A stretch of 64,000 nt of DNA from Spartinivicinus ruber (GTDB lineage Bacteria > Pseudomonadota > Gammaproteobacteria > Pseudomonadales > Zooshikellaceae). A program made the position numbers and the translations under genes. Below the pieces are notes generated by a model. It saw nothing but the letters and a program-made list of their open reading frames with translations. It was not told where the DNA came from and searched no databases. This document shows, piece by piece, positions 24,422-32,946 of this stretch (the first letter of the stretch is position 1; every line of letters starts with the position of its first letter). The stretch covers positions 1 to 64,000 of the forward strand of contig NZ_CP048880.1 in the NCBI RefSeq assembly GCF_011009015.1, in the 5' to 3' direction.

Positions 24422-25966
24422 ATGAAAAAACTAGCCCCCAGTTTAATCATCACATTAGCAAGCCTGGCCAATGCAGATAACAATAGATACATAGTTCATT
24501 ATCAGTCTGCTTGGACTACACAAGTATGTAAAAGTACCCTCAGACTTGCTTCCACTAAAGAAGCTGCCTGCAAAATTGCTACCCCCTGTATATTAAATTA
24601 CCATATAAAAAAGTTTCCTAGAGACTATGCAAGGGTTGAAAAAATTTATAATGGTATAGTGCAACCACATAGCCGGTATTATGGTGCACAAACCTGTCAT
24701 ATAGGGTTTACCTATAAAAATAGAATTGGCTCATTACAAGAGCACTTAACGACAGCAAAGTTTTATACACTTGAAAAAAGCAAAGTGCCTGAATGCCCGG
24801 AAGATTCAAAATTATGCCAAGGCACCCAAAATACAGGCAGTAGCTCTTGCTCAGATCCTTCAACCGGTAATCCAGTTCGTATTTCTAATGGTAATAAATA
24901 TCAAGTTGAAACTGATATTGTAAGTAAAATTGGATTCCAACGCTTTTATAACAGCTTACTAGAAGAGTGGAGCCATAGTTTTAATTATAAAATAATTAAC
25001 TCCATTAAATCTGAATCAGTTAAATATTTAGCTCGTCCAGATGGAAAACAGTTACCTATTGAACTGAAGGGTGATCAATGGCAAACAGAAGTCGGATCAG
25101 GTTTAACTGTTTCTACAACAACTAAGCACAGTGCTGTTTGGTTAGTCACTTCAGGACAACAAAAAGAATACTATGATGACCAAGGTCGATTAATTCGCTT
25201 GGAAAAAGCGAGTGGTGAAGTAGTAATCAGTGAGTGGACGGATAATCAACAAATTATTAAAGATGACAAAAATAACCAAGTTACTCTGACTTTTGATGGT
25301 TTTCAACGATTAGTTTCTGTACAGCTAAATCAGGATAAACCTGTTAAGTATGAGTATGATTATTTGTCCAGGCTATCAAAGGTAACGTTAGCAAGTGGCA
25401 AAACCCGCCAGTATCATTACGATAATAGTCAGTTTCCTCTTGCACTAACAGGCATCACCGACGAAAACGGTGTTCGCTTTGCTACCTGGACCTATGATGA
25501 TCAAGGCCGTGCTATTTCCAGTGAACATGCTGGCGGCAAGGAAAAAGTATCGCTGGAATTCCACGACAATAACTCTACAACTGTTACTAATCCGCTTGGC
25601 AAGAAAACCACTTACCATTTTCAGTCTTTTAATGGGGTGAATAAAGTGGTGAAGGTGGAAGGTCACCAGTCCGCTAACTGTGCTGCAGCGAATAAGGAGT
25701 ACACTTACTACCCTACCGGCTTGCTCAAGACTAAAACCGATTGGAAAGGCAACACCACTGAGTACAAGTACAACGACCAGGGCTTGCAAATCGAGAAGAC
25801 AGAAGCCGTGGGAACTTCTCAAGCGCGCACGGTGACGACTGAGTGGGATGTTGAGAAACGCTTACCGTTGAAGTCTTCAGATGGAAAACTGGAAACGCTG
25901 TATCAGTACGATGAGCAAGGAAAACTAGCTAGTAAAAAGCAGGTGAGCCAACCATCTGCAAAATAA
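24422..25966 (+). CDS. Rhs-family protein, N-terminal half
   Basis: 514 aa. A short signal peptide (MKKLAPSLIITLASLANA) leads to a cysteine-containing region, then a DUF6531-like start of the Rhs shell (TGNPVRISNGNK, ETDIVSKIGFQRFYNS) and several YD repeats (YDDQGRLIRLE, YDYLSRLSKVTLASG, YNDQGLQIEK). The frame ends after a repeat (YQYDEQGKLASKK) without the Rhs core. The next gene continues with YD repeats and completes the shell. Together they look like one Rhs toxin divided into two exported polypeptides. Nothing suggests a simple frameshift, since each half has its own start and signal peptide. Confidence 0.85.
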   Translation: MKKLAPSLIITLASLANADNNRYIVHYQSAWTTQVCKSTLRLASTKEAACKIATPCILNYHIKKFPRDYARVEKIYNGIVQPHSRYYGAQTCHIGFTYKNRIGSLQEHLTTAKFYTLEKSKVPECPEDSKLCQGTQNTGSSSCSDPSTGNPVRISNGNKYQVETDIVSKIGFQRFYNSLLEEWSHSFNYKIINSIKSESVKYLARPDGKQLPIELKGDQWQTEVGSGLTVSTTTKHSAVWLVTSGQQKEYYDDQGRLIRLEKASGEVVISEWTDNQQIIKDDKNNQVTLTFDGFQRLVSVQLNQDKPVKYEYDYLSRLSKVTLASGKTRQYHYDNSQFPLALTGITDENGVRFATWTYDDQGRAISSEHAGGKEKVSLEFHDNNSTTVTNPLGKKTTYHFQSFNGVNKVVKVEGHQSANCAAANKEYTYYPTGLLKTKTDWKGNTTEYKYNDQGLQIEKTEAVGTSQARTVTTEWDVEKRLPLKSSDGKLETLYQYDEQGKLASKKQVSQPSAK

Positions 25967-25976
25967 CCTCGGTAAC

Positions 25977-26006
25977 TGGCACTGCATATTCTCCCTTGCA
26001 GTGCCA
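25977..26006 (+). terminator. Hairpin between the two rhs halves
   Basis: TGGCACTGCA / TGCAGTGCCA, a perfect 10-bp stem with a 10-base loop, 10 bp after the first rhs stop. No T-run follows, so it could act as a weak attenuator or mRNA processing site and lower expression of the second half. Confidence 0.5.
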
Positions 26007-26067
26007 ACAACAAACTTAATTAATGTTTATTTGGATGAAGTTTAACCTAAAACACGGCAGTAGATTT

Positions 26068-28848
26068 ATGAAATTTAATCGAATATTTTCTGGGTTATTG
26101 GCAGCAGGATTAGCCTTTTCTGCTCAGGCAAATACACCACTCGAACGGGAATGGTTATATCAACATGATAGCCAAGGCAACCTCACGCAGGTTGATGGTC
26201 CTCGTACTGATGTTCAGGACATCACGCGTTATGAATACGACGATAAACGTCAGCTTGTTAAAACCATTAATGCCCTTGGCCATATCACAGAACTAAAAGA
26301 CCACAACTACCGTGGTAGCCCTCAAACCCTGATTGATGCCAATGGCACCGTTACCAAAATTACTTATAACGATGATGGGGACGCCGAAACCATCACAGTT
26401 AAGAGTAAATCAGGTGATATTACAACTAGTTTCACCTATGACAACGTAGGGCAAGTCACTCAAATTAGCCTGCCAAATAGCAGTGTCGTTAAATACGAAT
26501 ACAGCCCTGCTCGCTATTTAATGGCGATAGAAAACAGCTTAGGCGAGCGTATCGAATATGAATACGACAATGCAGGTAATCAAACTAAGCAAACCATTAA
26601 ATCTGCTACTGGCGAGATCGTAAGCCAACAAAGCTGGGTATACGATGAGTTAAGCCGTTTGTTGCGTAGTGTGGGAGCCAATGAGCAAACCGCTGAAAAT
26701 GAGTATGACTTTAATGGCAATCTAACGGGCTTTACTGATCCTAATGAAAATAAAACCACTCATGGCTTTGATGCGTTAAATCGGTTAACCCAAACGACAG
26801 ACGCGTTAGAAGGTGTCACTCGCCTGGAGTACAACCAGAGTGATCAGGTCACCAAGGTCGTTGATCCTAAAGGCACTACCACCCAATACGAATATGATGA
26901 GTTTGGCCGCTTAATCAAGCAGGTCAGCCCAGATTCAGGGACTACGACTTATGAGCATGACTTGGCAGATAACATCACCAAGCGTACGGATGCTAACGGC
27001 AAAGTCACTGAGTACACCTACGATGCGATTAATCGCCTAACAAAAAAATCATATCCCAGCGCCCCAGAATTAACCATTGAGTATTTATACGACGATACCA
27101 GCGATGATCATCCAGGTATTGGCAAGCTCACAGGGGTTAAGGATACAAAAGGTGTGATTGCCTATCAATATGATGATCGCGGCAATATTGTGAATTTAGG
27201 CCGTACCATCGAAACGGGTAGCCAAAGCATTCAGCAAAGTATTGGCTATCAATACAACATAAGTAACCAACTCACCCAAGTTACCTACCCTAGTAATTTA
27301 AAAGTTAACTACCAGCGTAATAACGAAGGGCAAATCACCAGTGTTAGTGCTGAATGGGGAACGGGTGATGCAGCCCAAACCATCGAGTTAGCCAAAGACA
27401 TTAGCTATCAAGCGTTTGGTCCCATGACCTCACTGACTTGGGGTAATGGCCTGACTTTAAACCGCCAATTTAATTTAGATGGTCAGCTCACTCAGCAAGC
27501 TATCGCAGGCTTACAACAGCTGAATTACAAATATGACCCTAATGGCAATATTACCGAAATAGCCAAAAGCGAAACGGATAAAAGGGAGTTTAAGTACGAT
27601 GTACTTGACCGACTTTTCCAGGAAATTGATGGCTTAAAAACCACTGAATATACCTATGATGCGGTAGGCAATCGATTAAGCAAAAAAGAAACGCTGCAAG
27701 ATATGGTGAGTCCACAGGAAAGCACTTATGCAGAAAACAGTAACCGTTTAGCCACCTCTTACATGGGGCCAGTGCGCATTGATGAAGCTGGCAATACCAC
27801 AGGCAATGGCCCATTAAACTTTGAATACGCAGCAAATAACCGCCTAAGCAAAGTTAAAGAAGGCGACTTCTTATTAGCTAGCTATAAATACAATGCCATC
27901 GGTGAGCGGATTCATAAAACCATTCATTTTGGCAATGAGCAGCCAGCTCACTGGATTTACACCTATAACGAATCAGGCCAAATCCTTGCAGAAACCAAAT
28001 ACAGCAAAATCTGGCAACAACAGTTAACCCGTCAGTATGTGTGGTTAGGTAGTTTACCACTGACAATGATCGAGCAAGTTGCTAATGGCGCAACCCTAAA
28101 TGCACCACAAGTGACGTACCTTCATAGTGATCATTTAAATACGCCAAGGCTGGCCACCAATCAGCAGAAACAGACGCTTTGGTCATGGGAGTCTGATGCC
28201 TTTGGAGTGGGTGAAGCTAATGAGGATGTCGATGGAAACAGCCAGAAGACAGTTGTTTCCTTACGTTTTCCAGGGCAGCTAGCCGACACTGAGAGTGGGC
28301 TGTTTTACAACTATTATAGAGACTACGATCCAACACTAGGACGCTACATTGAGAGTGATCCAATTGGTTTAGCGGGCGGTCTAAATACATTTGTTTATGT
28401 TTCTAATAATCCGCTTAAATTTATAGATCCTGATGGACTTAAGAAAAAGTTTCCAGCTAATCATCCTGTATGCAGAGGGCTTCGACAAAAAATAAGAAAT
28501 CTTGAAGATGACTTATATAACAAGCGCTGGCCAGACTTACAAAACAATCCCCAAAACCTACCAGAAAGGATAGGGCCTGGAGAAAAACTTAGCCAAACAG
28601 TTCGAGGACATAGAACACTAATCAACCATAATTACACTTTGCTGCGCAAATATGAGCAACGCTATCATGAAGAGTGTGAAGATGATGACGATGATCCTAC
28701 TGGCGATTCCTGTGACACAGGGTGTGCCGCAGCTAAAACAGCTGCAACCATTGGGGCTGGTTATGTTGCCTATCGCTGCATTCGCTTAATACCATCTCTA
28801 CTACCTCCTTTATGGCCAACTTTACCAGCTAATGCAATAGCCCCGTAA
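26068..28848 (+). CDS. Rhs-family polymorphic toxin, core and toxin tip
   Basis: 926 aa from the ATG at 26068 (an alternative start at 26023 adds 15 residues). Its own signal peptide (MKFNRIFSGLLAAGLAFSAQA) is followed by some 20 YD repeats and the Rhs core boundary (NYYRDYDPTLGRYIESDPIG). A variable tail of about 135 residues follows DPDGL. The tail contains a helical charged part (LRQKIRNLEDDLYNKRW), an acidic CEDDDDDP stretch, four cysteines and a hydrophobic end (AATIGAGYVAY), suggesting a membrane-acting toxin; no nuclease motif is evident. The immunity candidate starts 13 bp after the stop. Confidence 0.88.
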   Translation: MKFNRIFSGLLAAGLAFSAQANTPLEREWLYQHDSQGNLTQVDGPRTDVQDITRYEYDDKRQLVKTINALGHITELKDHNYRGSPQTLIDANGTVTKITYNDDGDAETITVKSKSGDITTSFTYDNVGQVTQISLPNSSVVKYEYSPARYLMAIENSLGERIEYEYDNAGNQTKQTIKSATGEIVSQQSWVYDELSRLLRSVGANEQTAENEYDFNGNLTGFTDPNENKTTHGFDALNRLTQTTDALEGVTRLEYNQSDQVTKVVDPKGTTTQYEYDEFGRLIKQVSPDSGTTTYEHDLADNITKRTDANGKVTEYTYDAINRLTKKSYPSAPELTIEYLYDDTSDDHPGIGKLTGVKDTKGVIAYQYDDRGNIVNLGRTIETGSQSIQQSIGYQYNISNQLTQVTYPSNLKVNYQRNNEGQITSVSAEWGTGDAAQTIELAKDISYQAFGPMTSLTWGNGLTLNRQFNLDGQLTQQAIAGLQQLNYKYDPNGNITEIAKSETDKREFKYDVLDRLFQEIDGLKTTEYTYDAVGNRLSKKETLQDMVSPQESTYAENSNRLATSYMGPVRIDEAGNTTGNGPLNFEYAANNRLSKVKEGDFLLASYKYNAIGERIHKTIHFGNEQPAHWIYTYNESGQILAETKYSKIWQQQLTRQYVWLGSLPLTMIEQVANGATLNAPQVTYLHSDHLNTPRLATNQQKQTLWSWESDAFGVGEANEDVDGNSQKTVVSLRFPGQLADTESGLFYNYYRDYDPTLGRYIESDPIGLAGGLNTFVYVSNNPLKFIDPDGLKKKFPANHPVCRGLRQKIRNLEDDLYNKRWPDLQNNPQNLPERIGPGEKLSQTVRGHRTLINHNYTLLRKYEQRYHEECEDDDDDPTGDSCDTGCAAAKTAATIGAGYVAYRCIRLIPSLLPPLWPTLPANAIAP

Positions 28849-28861
28849 AAAAATAAAAACT

Positions 28862-29374
28862 ATGGAAATACATGAAATAATTCAAAAAACTCACAAAGCT
28901 GTTCAGGAAAATAACAGCCGACAGCTTAGTGAGCTTGTAACAGATTTTGGCCTATTTCTTACTATGAAAGATGAATCAAAATTAAACGCAACTGAGTTCA
29001 ACGAGATTTGTAATCTCATACTTAATGAGAGTTTTGCAAAAACTAAAAACTCAGGAGCTTTTGTTTATGAAACCTATCTGGAGTTCGATAAGCTATCGAA
29101 AGATCAAGCAGAAGTGCTTTTTGAAAAAATAGAAAGTATCAATTACTTCAATTATGGAAATGATGAGTATTTTACTGCTTTAAGTGATTTAATTGCCAGA
29201 AGATACCCTGCTAATCAAACGTACTGTCTATTTGAAAAAAAATACAGGGAATGTCCTCACGAAAATTGGCACTTCTGTTTCTCTGGCTTATATGCATTGT
29301 CTTTAGAGCATCAAGATAATGACAATATGGTAAATAAGGCTGTTAAGCTAATGAAGGAAATCAATAAATCCTGA
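28862..29374 (+). CDS. Putative immunity protein of the Rhs toxin
   Basis: 170 aa, acidic, predicted all-helical (MEIHEIIQKTHKAVQENN, FVYETYLEFDKLSKDQAEVLFEKI, NMVNKAVKLMKEI), with no signal peptide. Position immediately after the rhs tip, the tight 13-bp spacing and the cytoplasmic acidic character are typical of Rhs immunity genes. The assignment rests on context, not on a recognised family. The last 19 codons lie within the dispersed repeat and recur, without the rest of the gene, at 4655 and 18614. Confidence 0.7.
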   Translation: MEIHEIIQKTHKAVQENNSRQLSELVTDFGLFLTMKDESKLNATEFNEICNLILNESFAKTKNSGAFVYETYLEFDKLSKDQAEVLFEKIESINYFNYGNDEYFTALSDLIARRYPANQTYCLFEKKYRECPHENWHFCFSGLYALSLEHQDNDNMVNKAVKLMKEINKS

Positions 29375-29645
29375 CTATGGGGGCTGAAATCGAATGAATA
29401 GGACCCCACTATAAAGCCCCCTCCGGGGGCTTTTTTAATTCCCTCACCTCCCCAAATACACCGCCGTGACCTGTTCACGCTCAGCTGTAGTGACTTGCCC
29501 TGTGAAACACAAAATGTTCCACGGGAAACAATACGTAGCACTGTTACACAGCAAGAGGTGTACAAAACTTGTTCTGTCGGTGGGTTTTTGTTAGTGTTGG
29601 CCAGCCTTGTACTGGCCATAACAGTAAGGGGTGCTGAGCCCCTTA
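29313..29645 (+). repeat. Dispersed rhs-immunity-tail repeat, copy 3 (parental context)
   Basis: The only copy attached to a complete immunity gene. Order: immunity-gene end, terminator (29413), GGTCACGGCGG-type dyad, parS-like TGTTCCACGGGAAACA (29515-29530), stem GGCCAG / CTGGCC and closing hairpin TAAGGGG-TGCTGAG-CCCCTTA (29625-29645). It matches copy 1 over about 310 bp with only scattered differences. Confidence 0.88.
29413..29436 (+). terminator. Rho-independent terminator after the immunity gene
   Basis: Nine-bp stem AAAGCCCCC / GGGGGCTTT with a TCC loop and a run of six T, 39 bp after the immunity stop codon. A strong canonical terminator, conserved in all three repeat copies. Confidence 0.93.
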
Positions 29646-29652
29646 GCTTATT

Positions 29653-29925
29653 TCAAGCCGCCACATCCACGCTTACATGCAGCCCAAGCTTATGGGCAAA
29701 ATCAATCAGCATATCTATACGAAACTGGTCTAGCTTGCCGTTTAATAGGCTGCTGATTCTAGGCTGAGAAACTGCTAAAAGCTCAGCTGCATCGGCTTGG
29801 GTTAGTTTCTTCTGCTTAATCTGAGCTGTCACAGCCATCATTAAATCAGATCGTAATTTGTAGTTTTGCGCTTTTATTGGGTCTTCTTCCAAAGCATCCC
29901 AAACGCTTTCATATTGCTCTGTCAT
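29653..29925 (-). CDS. higA: HigA-type XRE antitoxin
   Basis: 90 aa. DAAELLAVSQPRISSLLNG is the helix-turn-helix, and YKLRSDLMMAVTAQIKQKKL the helix before it. The C-terminal LIDFAHKLGLHVSVDV is typical of the HigA2/XRE antitoxins paired with Gp49-like toxins. It is the second gene of a toxin-first operon with the gene at 29962. It is similar over its length to the XRE half of the HicB-XRE fusion at 20577. Confidence 0.9.
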   Translation of the reverse strand: MTEQYESVWDALEEDPIKAQNYKLRSDLMMAVTAQIKQKKLTQADAAELLAVSQPRISSLLNGKLDQFRIDMLIDFAHKLGLHVSVDVAA

Positions 29926-29961
29926 TCTGTAAACCTCTGTTGATGCTTGGTAAATCCAGCG

Positions 29962-30276
29962 CTAAGGCTGGATTTGTTTTAATGCTTGTTTTGCTATCTC
30001 TATATCATGCTGGCTAGTTTTCTGCGTTTTCTTCTTAAAGGCATGAAGTACATAAACAGCATCTTCTAGCTTGGCGATATAGATAACCCTGTATTGTTCA
30101 CCTTCCTTAATCCTTATCTCTTTTACCCCTGTACCTACCGTTTTCATTGGCTTCCAGTCGTCTGGGTCTTCACCGCTTTGAACCTTGTGAAGCTGGTAGC
30201 CCGCTTGCTGCCTGGCCTCTACTGGAAACCACTTAAGGTTGTCTAACGACTTACCTACAAACTTGATTGGCTTCAT
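29962..30276 (-). CDS. higB: RelE/HigB (phage Gp49-like) toxin
   Basis: 104 aa Gp49-like/HigB toxin of the RelE superfamily: KSLDNLKWFPVEARQQAGYQLHKVQSG, KPMKTVGTGVKEIRI and QYRVIYIAKLEDAVYVLHAFKKKTQ are the conserved blocks. RelE-type enzymes cleave mRNA on the ribosome. Toxin-before-antitoxin order, as here, is characteristic of HigBA. Three operator repeats lie just upstream. Confidence 0.93.
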   Translation of the reverse strand: MKPIKFVGKSLDNLKWFPVEARQQAGYQLHKVQSGEDPDDWKPMKTVGTGVKEIRIKEGEQYRVIYIAKLEDAVYVLHAFKKKTQKTSQHDIEIAKQALKQIQP

Positions 30277-30295
30277 CTGTATTTCTTAGTTCCAT

Positions 30296-30352
30296 TATAC
30301 AAGTAACTGTATAATATACAAGTAAAGATATATTTATACAAGTACTTATATA
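30296..30352. promoter_or_regulatory. Three TATACAAGTA operator repeats before higBA
   Basis: Perfect copies start at 30296, 30315 and 30335, 19 and 20 bp apart (about two helical turns). The last is embedded in the palindrome AAGTACTT. Position directly upstream of the toxin ATG (30276) suits cooperative autorepression by the HigA complex. Confidence 0.7.
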
Positions 30353-30373
30353 ACCATTATGTCGTTTTTATCA

Positions 30374-31135
30374 TTACACAGCTTCTTTCTGCCGCTCCAA
30401 AATCCTACCAGCCGCATATTCTGCGCAGGCTGTAACCCACATAACATTAGAATCAGGTTGCGTGTAGCTGTAATCCCACCAATCATAATCGAAATCAGAG
30501 TAGCCAGTATCCTGAATTATTTGGCCTAGTAGTTGCTCGTCTGGCTCATAGCTATGTCCAGCTAATGCTTCAATCAGATCGTGAAAACACCTTATAGTGT
30601 TATCATTGGCTTCAAACCCCTTCAACCACTTAGGTAAATTACTATCATCAAGCGTGTCATGAAGGCTTGTAAGTGCCTTTCTTAATTCTTCTAAAGCCTC
30701 TTCTAACTCTTCTGATTCAACCTCTGAAGGTTTTTTAAAAGCCTTTGGTATTTCGTCGCTTTCTATTTCCTCAAACGCTAAAAACTCATAAATCAATCTG
30801 TAGAAAGTATCAGCAACCAGATAAGCGCTAACTTCTCTCTTCTCACTATATGCACTATCTAGCTTCTCAAACCCGTAATCTGAGCAGCCATAGTTAGCGA
30901 GAAAGCCCAAACCTCTACCCACGCTATACAGCACCCGCCCTATATCGCCACTGATAGCAATGCAATTTGGAGCTAACACAATATCAAAGCTGTAAACTAT
31001 GGTATTTGGTCTACTACAGCGGTATATCTGTACCTCGTCTGTATCCACCAACAAAGTAAATTGATGATCCTTTAGCCTTTCCGCTGCGCGATTTTTGTAC
31101 TCTTTTTCACGCTGATACGGTGTAATAAAGTTCAT
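30374..31135 (-). CDS. Phage-type hypothetical protein
   Basis: 253 aa, acidic, no signal peptide. It starts MNFITPYQREKEYKNRAA, has a conserved-looking block IAISGDIGRVLYSVGRGL, a long Glu-rich helix (EELEEALEELRKAL) and ends in helical ECAAGRIL-type sequence. Not recognised, but the composition and the shared 55-bp leader with the gene at 34602 suggest a leftward phage early gene. It is the last gene before the TA island, so the left boundary of the prophage lies nearby. Confidence 0.65.
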   Translation of the reverse strand: MNFITPYQREKEYKNRAAERLKDHQFTLLVDTDEVQIYRCSRPNTIVYSFDIVLAPNCIAISGDIGRVLYSVGRGLGFLANYGCSDYGFEKLDSAYSEKREVSAYLVADTFYRLIYEFLAFEEIESDEIPKAFKKPSEVESEELEEALEELRKALTSLHDTLDDSNLPKWLKGFEANDNTIRCFHDLIEALAGHSYEPDEQLLGQIIQDTGYSDFDYDWWDYSYTQPDSNVMWVTACAEYAAGRILERQKEAV

Positions 31136-31137
31136 TG

Positions 31138-31192
31138 TTTAACCTCTTTGCTCAAACTCCAGACAAAACAAGCCCGTTGCTCTGTCCAGAGC
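31138..31192 (-). repeat. Shared 5' leader with hairpin, copy 1
   Basis: On the minus strand GCTCTGGACAGAGC (stem GCTCT/AGAGC) leads through CAACGGGCTTGTTTTGTCTG to the ribosome site AGAGG before the ATG at 31135. The same 55 bp precedes the gene at 35141 with one difference. Conservation of the leader while the proteins differ points to a shared regulator of translation or transcription. Confidence 0.7.
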
Positions 31193-31223
31193 ATACAAAA
31201 ATCATCGTTTAAATTGGGGTGGA

Positions 31224-32018
31224 TTACTTAAGGTCTGCTAAGTTAAAGTCTTCTTTCCACACTTTAAAATACTTATCTACAAGAGAGCTTGATATCTTAT
31301 CCTTTACAAATGAGCTAACTTTATTACTTAACAGTTTAATATGCTGCTTACAGTGTGATCGTTTAGAAAATGCTATATATAGACCCTCTTCCACTACAGG
31401 CACCGGATTAGGCGTGATTCTTATAGATAGCCGAGTTCTTGCAAGACCTGCAAGACCTGGATATAAGCCCTGAATTAAGTAGTCAGAGTTTCCTGACAAC
31501 AACTCATCAAATGTTTCTTCCATCAATTCCTTATATTTAATTTTTAGGTGTTTTTTTGAGAATTTATCAAATTTCTGTCCAAAGCTATTGCCAACGGTTG
31601 TGACGCCTTGGAGTGATTTTAAGTCTTCCCATTTCGAAAATTTAAAATCATAAGCTTTTTTGCTTGGAACAAATATAGCTACAGGGTCCATCAAAAATGG
31701 TTGTTCTGTATAGTCTAAATACTGCTTTCTTTCTTCATTAATGTACAACCCAGCAATAATATCAATCTTTCCTATTCTCGCGTTATTCTGCACCTCTCCC
31801 CAGTCACCGGCATAAACCGACTCTATTTTTATCCCCGAGTCTGAGAAAGCATCATACACCAGTTGAATAGCTAGCCCTTTAATTTCATTTTTATCTTTTG
31901 GGTTTTGCCAGGTAATAGGTGGGTAGTCCACATCTCCAGAGACTTTGATCGTCTTGCATTCTGTAGCAAAAGCACAGCTAAATGCAGTTGTAAGCAGTAA
32001 AGCGACTGAGTATTTCAT
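31224..32018 (-). CDS. Family-3 extracellular solute-binding protein
   Basis: 264 aa from the ATG at 32018. A signal peptide (SVALLLTTAFSCAFA) and a two-lobed binding fold (VSGDVDYPPITWQ, GLAIQLVYDAFSDSG, GKIDIIAGLYINEERKQYLDYTEQPF) match family-3 (amino-acid type) solute-binding proteins. No permease or ATPase gene is adjacent, and it sits in the phage arm beside unrelated genes. It may therefore be a cargo gene or mark a gap in the prophage. A similar but distinct binding protein lies at 49912. Confidence 0.8.
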   Translation of the reverse strand: MKYSVALLLTTAFSCAFATECKTIKVSGDVDYPPITWQNPKDKNEIKGLAIQLVYDAFSDSGIKIESVYAGDWGEVQNNARIGKIDIIAGLYINEERKQYLDYTEQPFLMDPVAIFVPSKKAYDFKFSKWEDLKSLQGVTTVGNSFGQKFDKFSKKHLKIKYKELMEETFDELLSGNSDYLIQGLYPGLAGLARTRLSIRITPNPVPVVEEGLYIAFSKRSHCKQHIKLLSNKVSSFVKDKISSSLVDKYFKVWKEDFNLADLK

Positions 32019-32237
32019 GGTTACTATATTATTAGTCGTATTATTTTTTAGTATAACAAACTTCACACCCTCCCCCCCTCTAAAGCTCTGTTTCTAGCCA
32101 GTACTGGAACTAATCAAGGCTGGCAAATGGCTAGACAACACCTTTCGCCTAACTACATGACAGACTGGGCTGAAATACCCCTTGTGAGGCTCTAACAGCC
32201 GTTATACTGCAATAGGTGGGCAAATAGGAATAAAGCA

Positions 32238-32930
32238 ATGTGCGGGCAATTTGGGCTAGCTGAAGCGTTCAATTGGTGCAAATTTACAAAGCGGTTAGGG
32301 TTAAACGATTTTGACGCCCCTAACCTACGGTTTAAAGACGCTTTCGCGCCCACCAACACCATATCAATCATTACACAACAAGACTGCTATCAAGTCAGAG
32401 ACGCTATATGGTGGCTATTGTTAGAAGAGACTGAAACCGGCTTTAAAGCTAACTCCAAATACGCAACGTTTAATTCAAAATCTAGCCGCTTAACTTCTAG
32501 CCCTGTTACTAAGAAAGCGTTCAAGCAAACCCGCTGCATCATCCCTGCAAGCCATTTTGTAGAGGGTGATGGACCTAAAGGCAAGCGCTACTATCACCTG
32601 CTCAAACCTGACAGCGGTATGATTGCATTCGGTGGTATCTATCGCACTTGGACACACTCTAAGACAGGTGAGCACTGCTTTTCAGCTTCAATCATTACTT
32701 TGCCTGGTCATCCCAAACTAAAAGCCATTCACAAAAACTCATTACCTTTAATGCTTCCGCTCGATCAGCCAGAGATAGCGCACAACTGGTTAAACCCATC
32801 AATCCAAGATACGCAGGGCTTTGAATCACTTTTACAGCCATTACTTCATGAGTCACTGCAGGCTCAGACAATAGAGCGGCCAGGCTTGCCTGAGTCTGTG
32901 GGTGATGCTTTCCAAATTGGAACAGATTAG
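32238..32930 (+). CDS. SRAP domain protein (HMCES/YedK-like)
   Basis: 230 aa. It starts MCGQFG, so Cys2 can form the thiazolidine cross-link that the family makes with abasic sites in single-stranded DNA. The active-site asparagine region is APTNTIS, the glutamate is in SHFVEGDG (usually GFYEW) and the histidine in AIHKNSLPLML. The protein shields abasic lesions during replication. SRAP genes often ride on phages. The departure from the usual GFYEW block is notable, but the key residues appear retained. Its strand is opposite to the neighbouring phage genes. Confidence 0.9.
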   Translation: MCGQFGLAEAFNWCKFTKRLGLNDFDAPNLRFKDAFAPTNTISIITQQDCYQVRDAIWWLLLEETETGFKANSKYATFNSKSSRLTSSPVTKKAFKQTRCIIPASHFVEGDGPKGKRYYHLLKPDSGMIAFGGIYRTWTHSKTGEHCFSASIITLPGHPKLKAIHKNSLPLMLPLDQPEIAHNWLNPSIQDTQGFESLLQPLLHESLQAQTIERPGLPESVGDAFQIGTD

Positions 32931-32946
32931 ATAATTCTTTAAGGAA

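Noticed and set aside
3500..30300. Integron-type cassette array, suggested by many TA genes separated by hairpins
   Set aside because: No paired RYYYAAC/GTTRRRY core sites at consistent spacing and no integron integrase; the repeats contain immunity-gene codons, a terminator and a parS-like site instead.
32090..32140. Hairpin TCTAGCCA / TGGCTAGA upstream of the SRAP gene as an attachment site
   Set aside because: Only 8-bp arms, no second copy found in the window and no integrase nearby.
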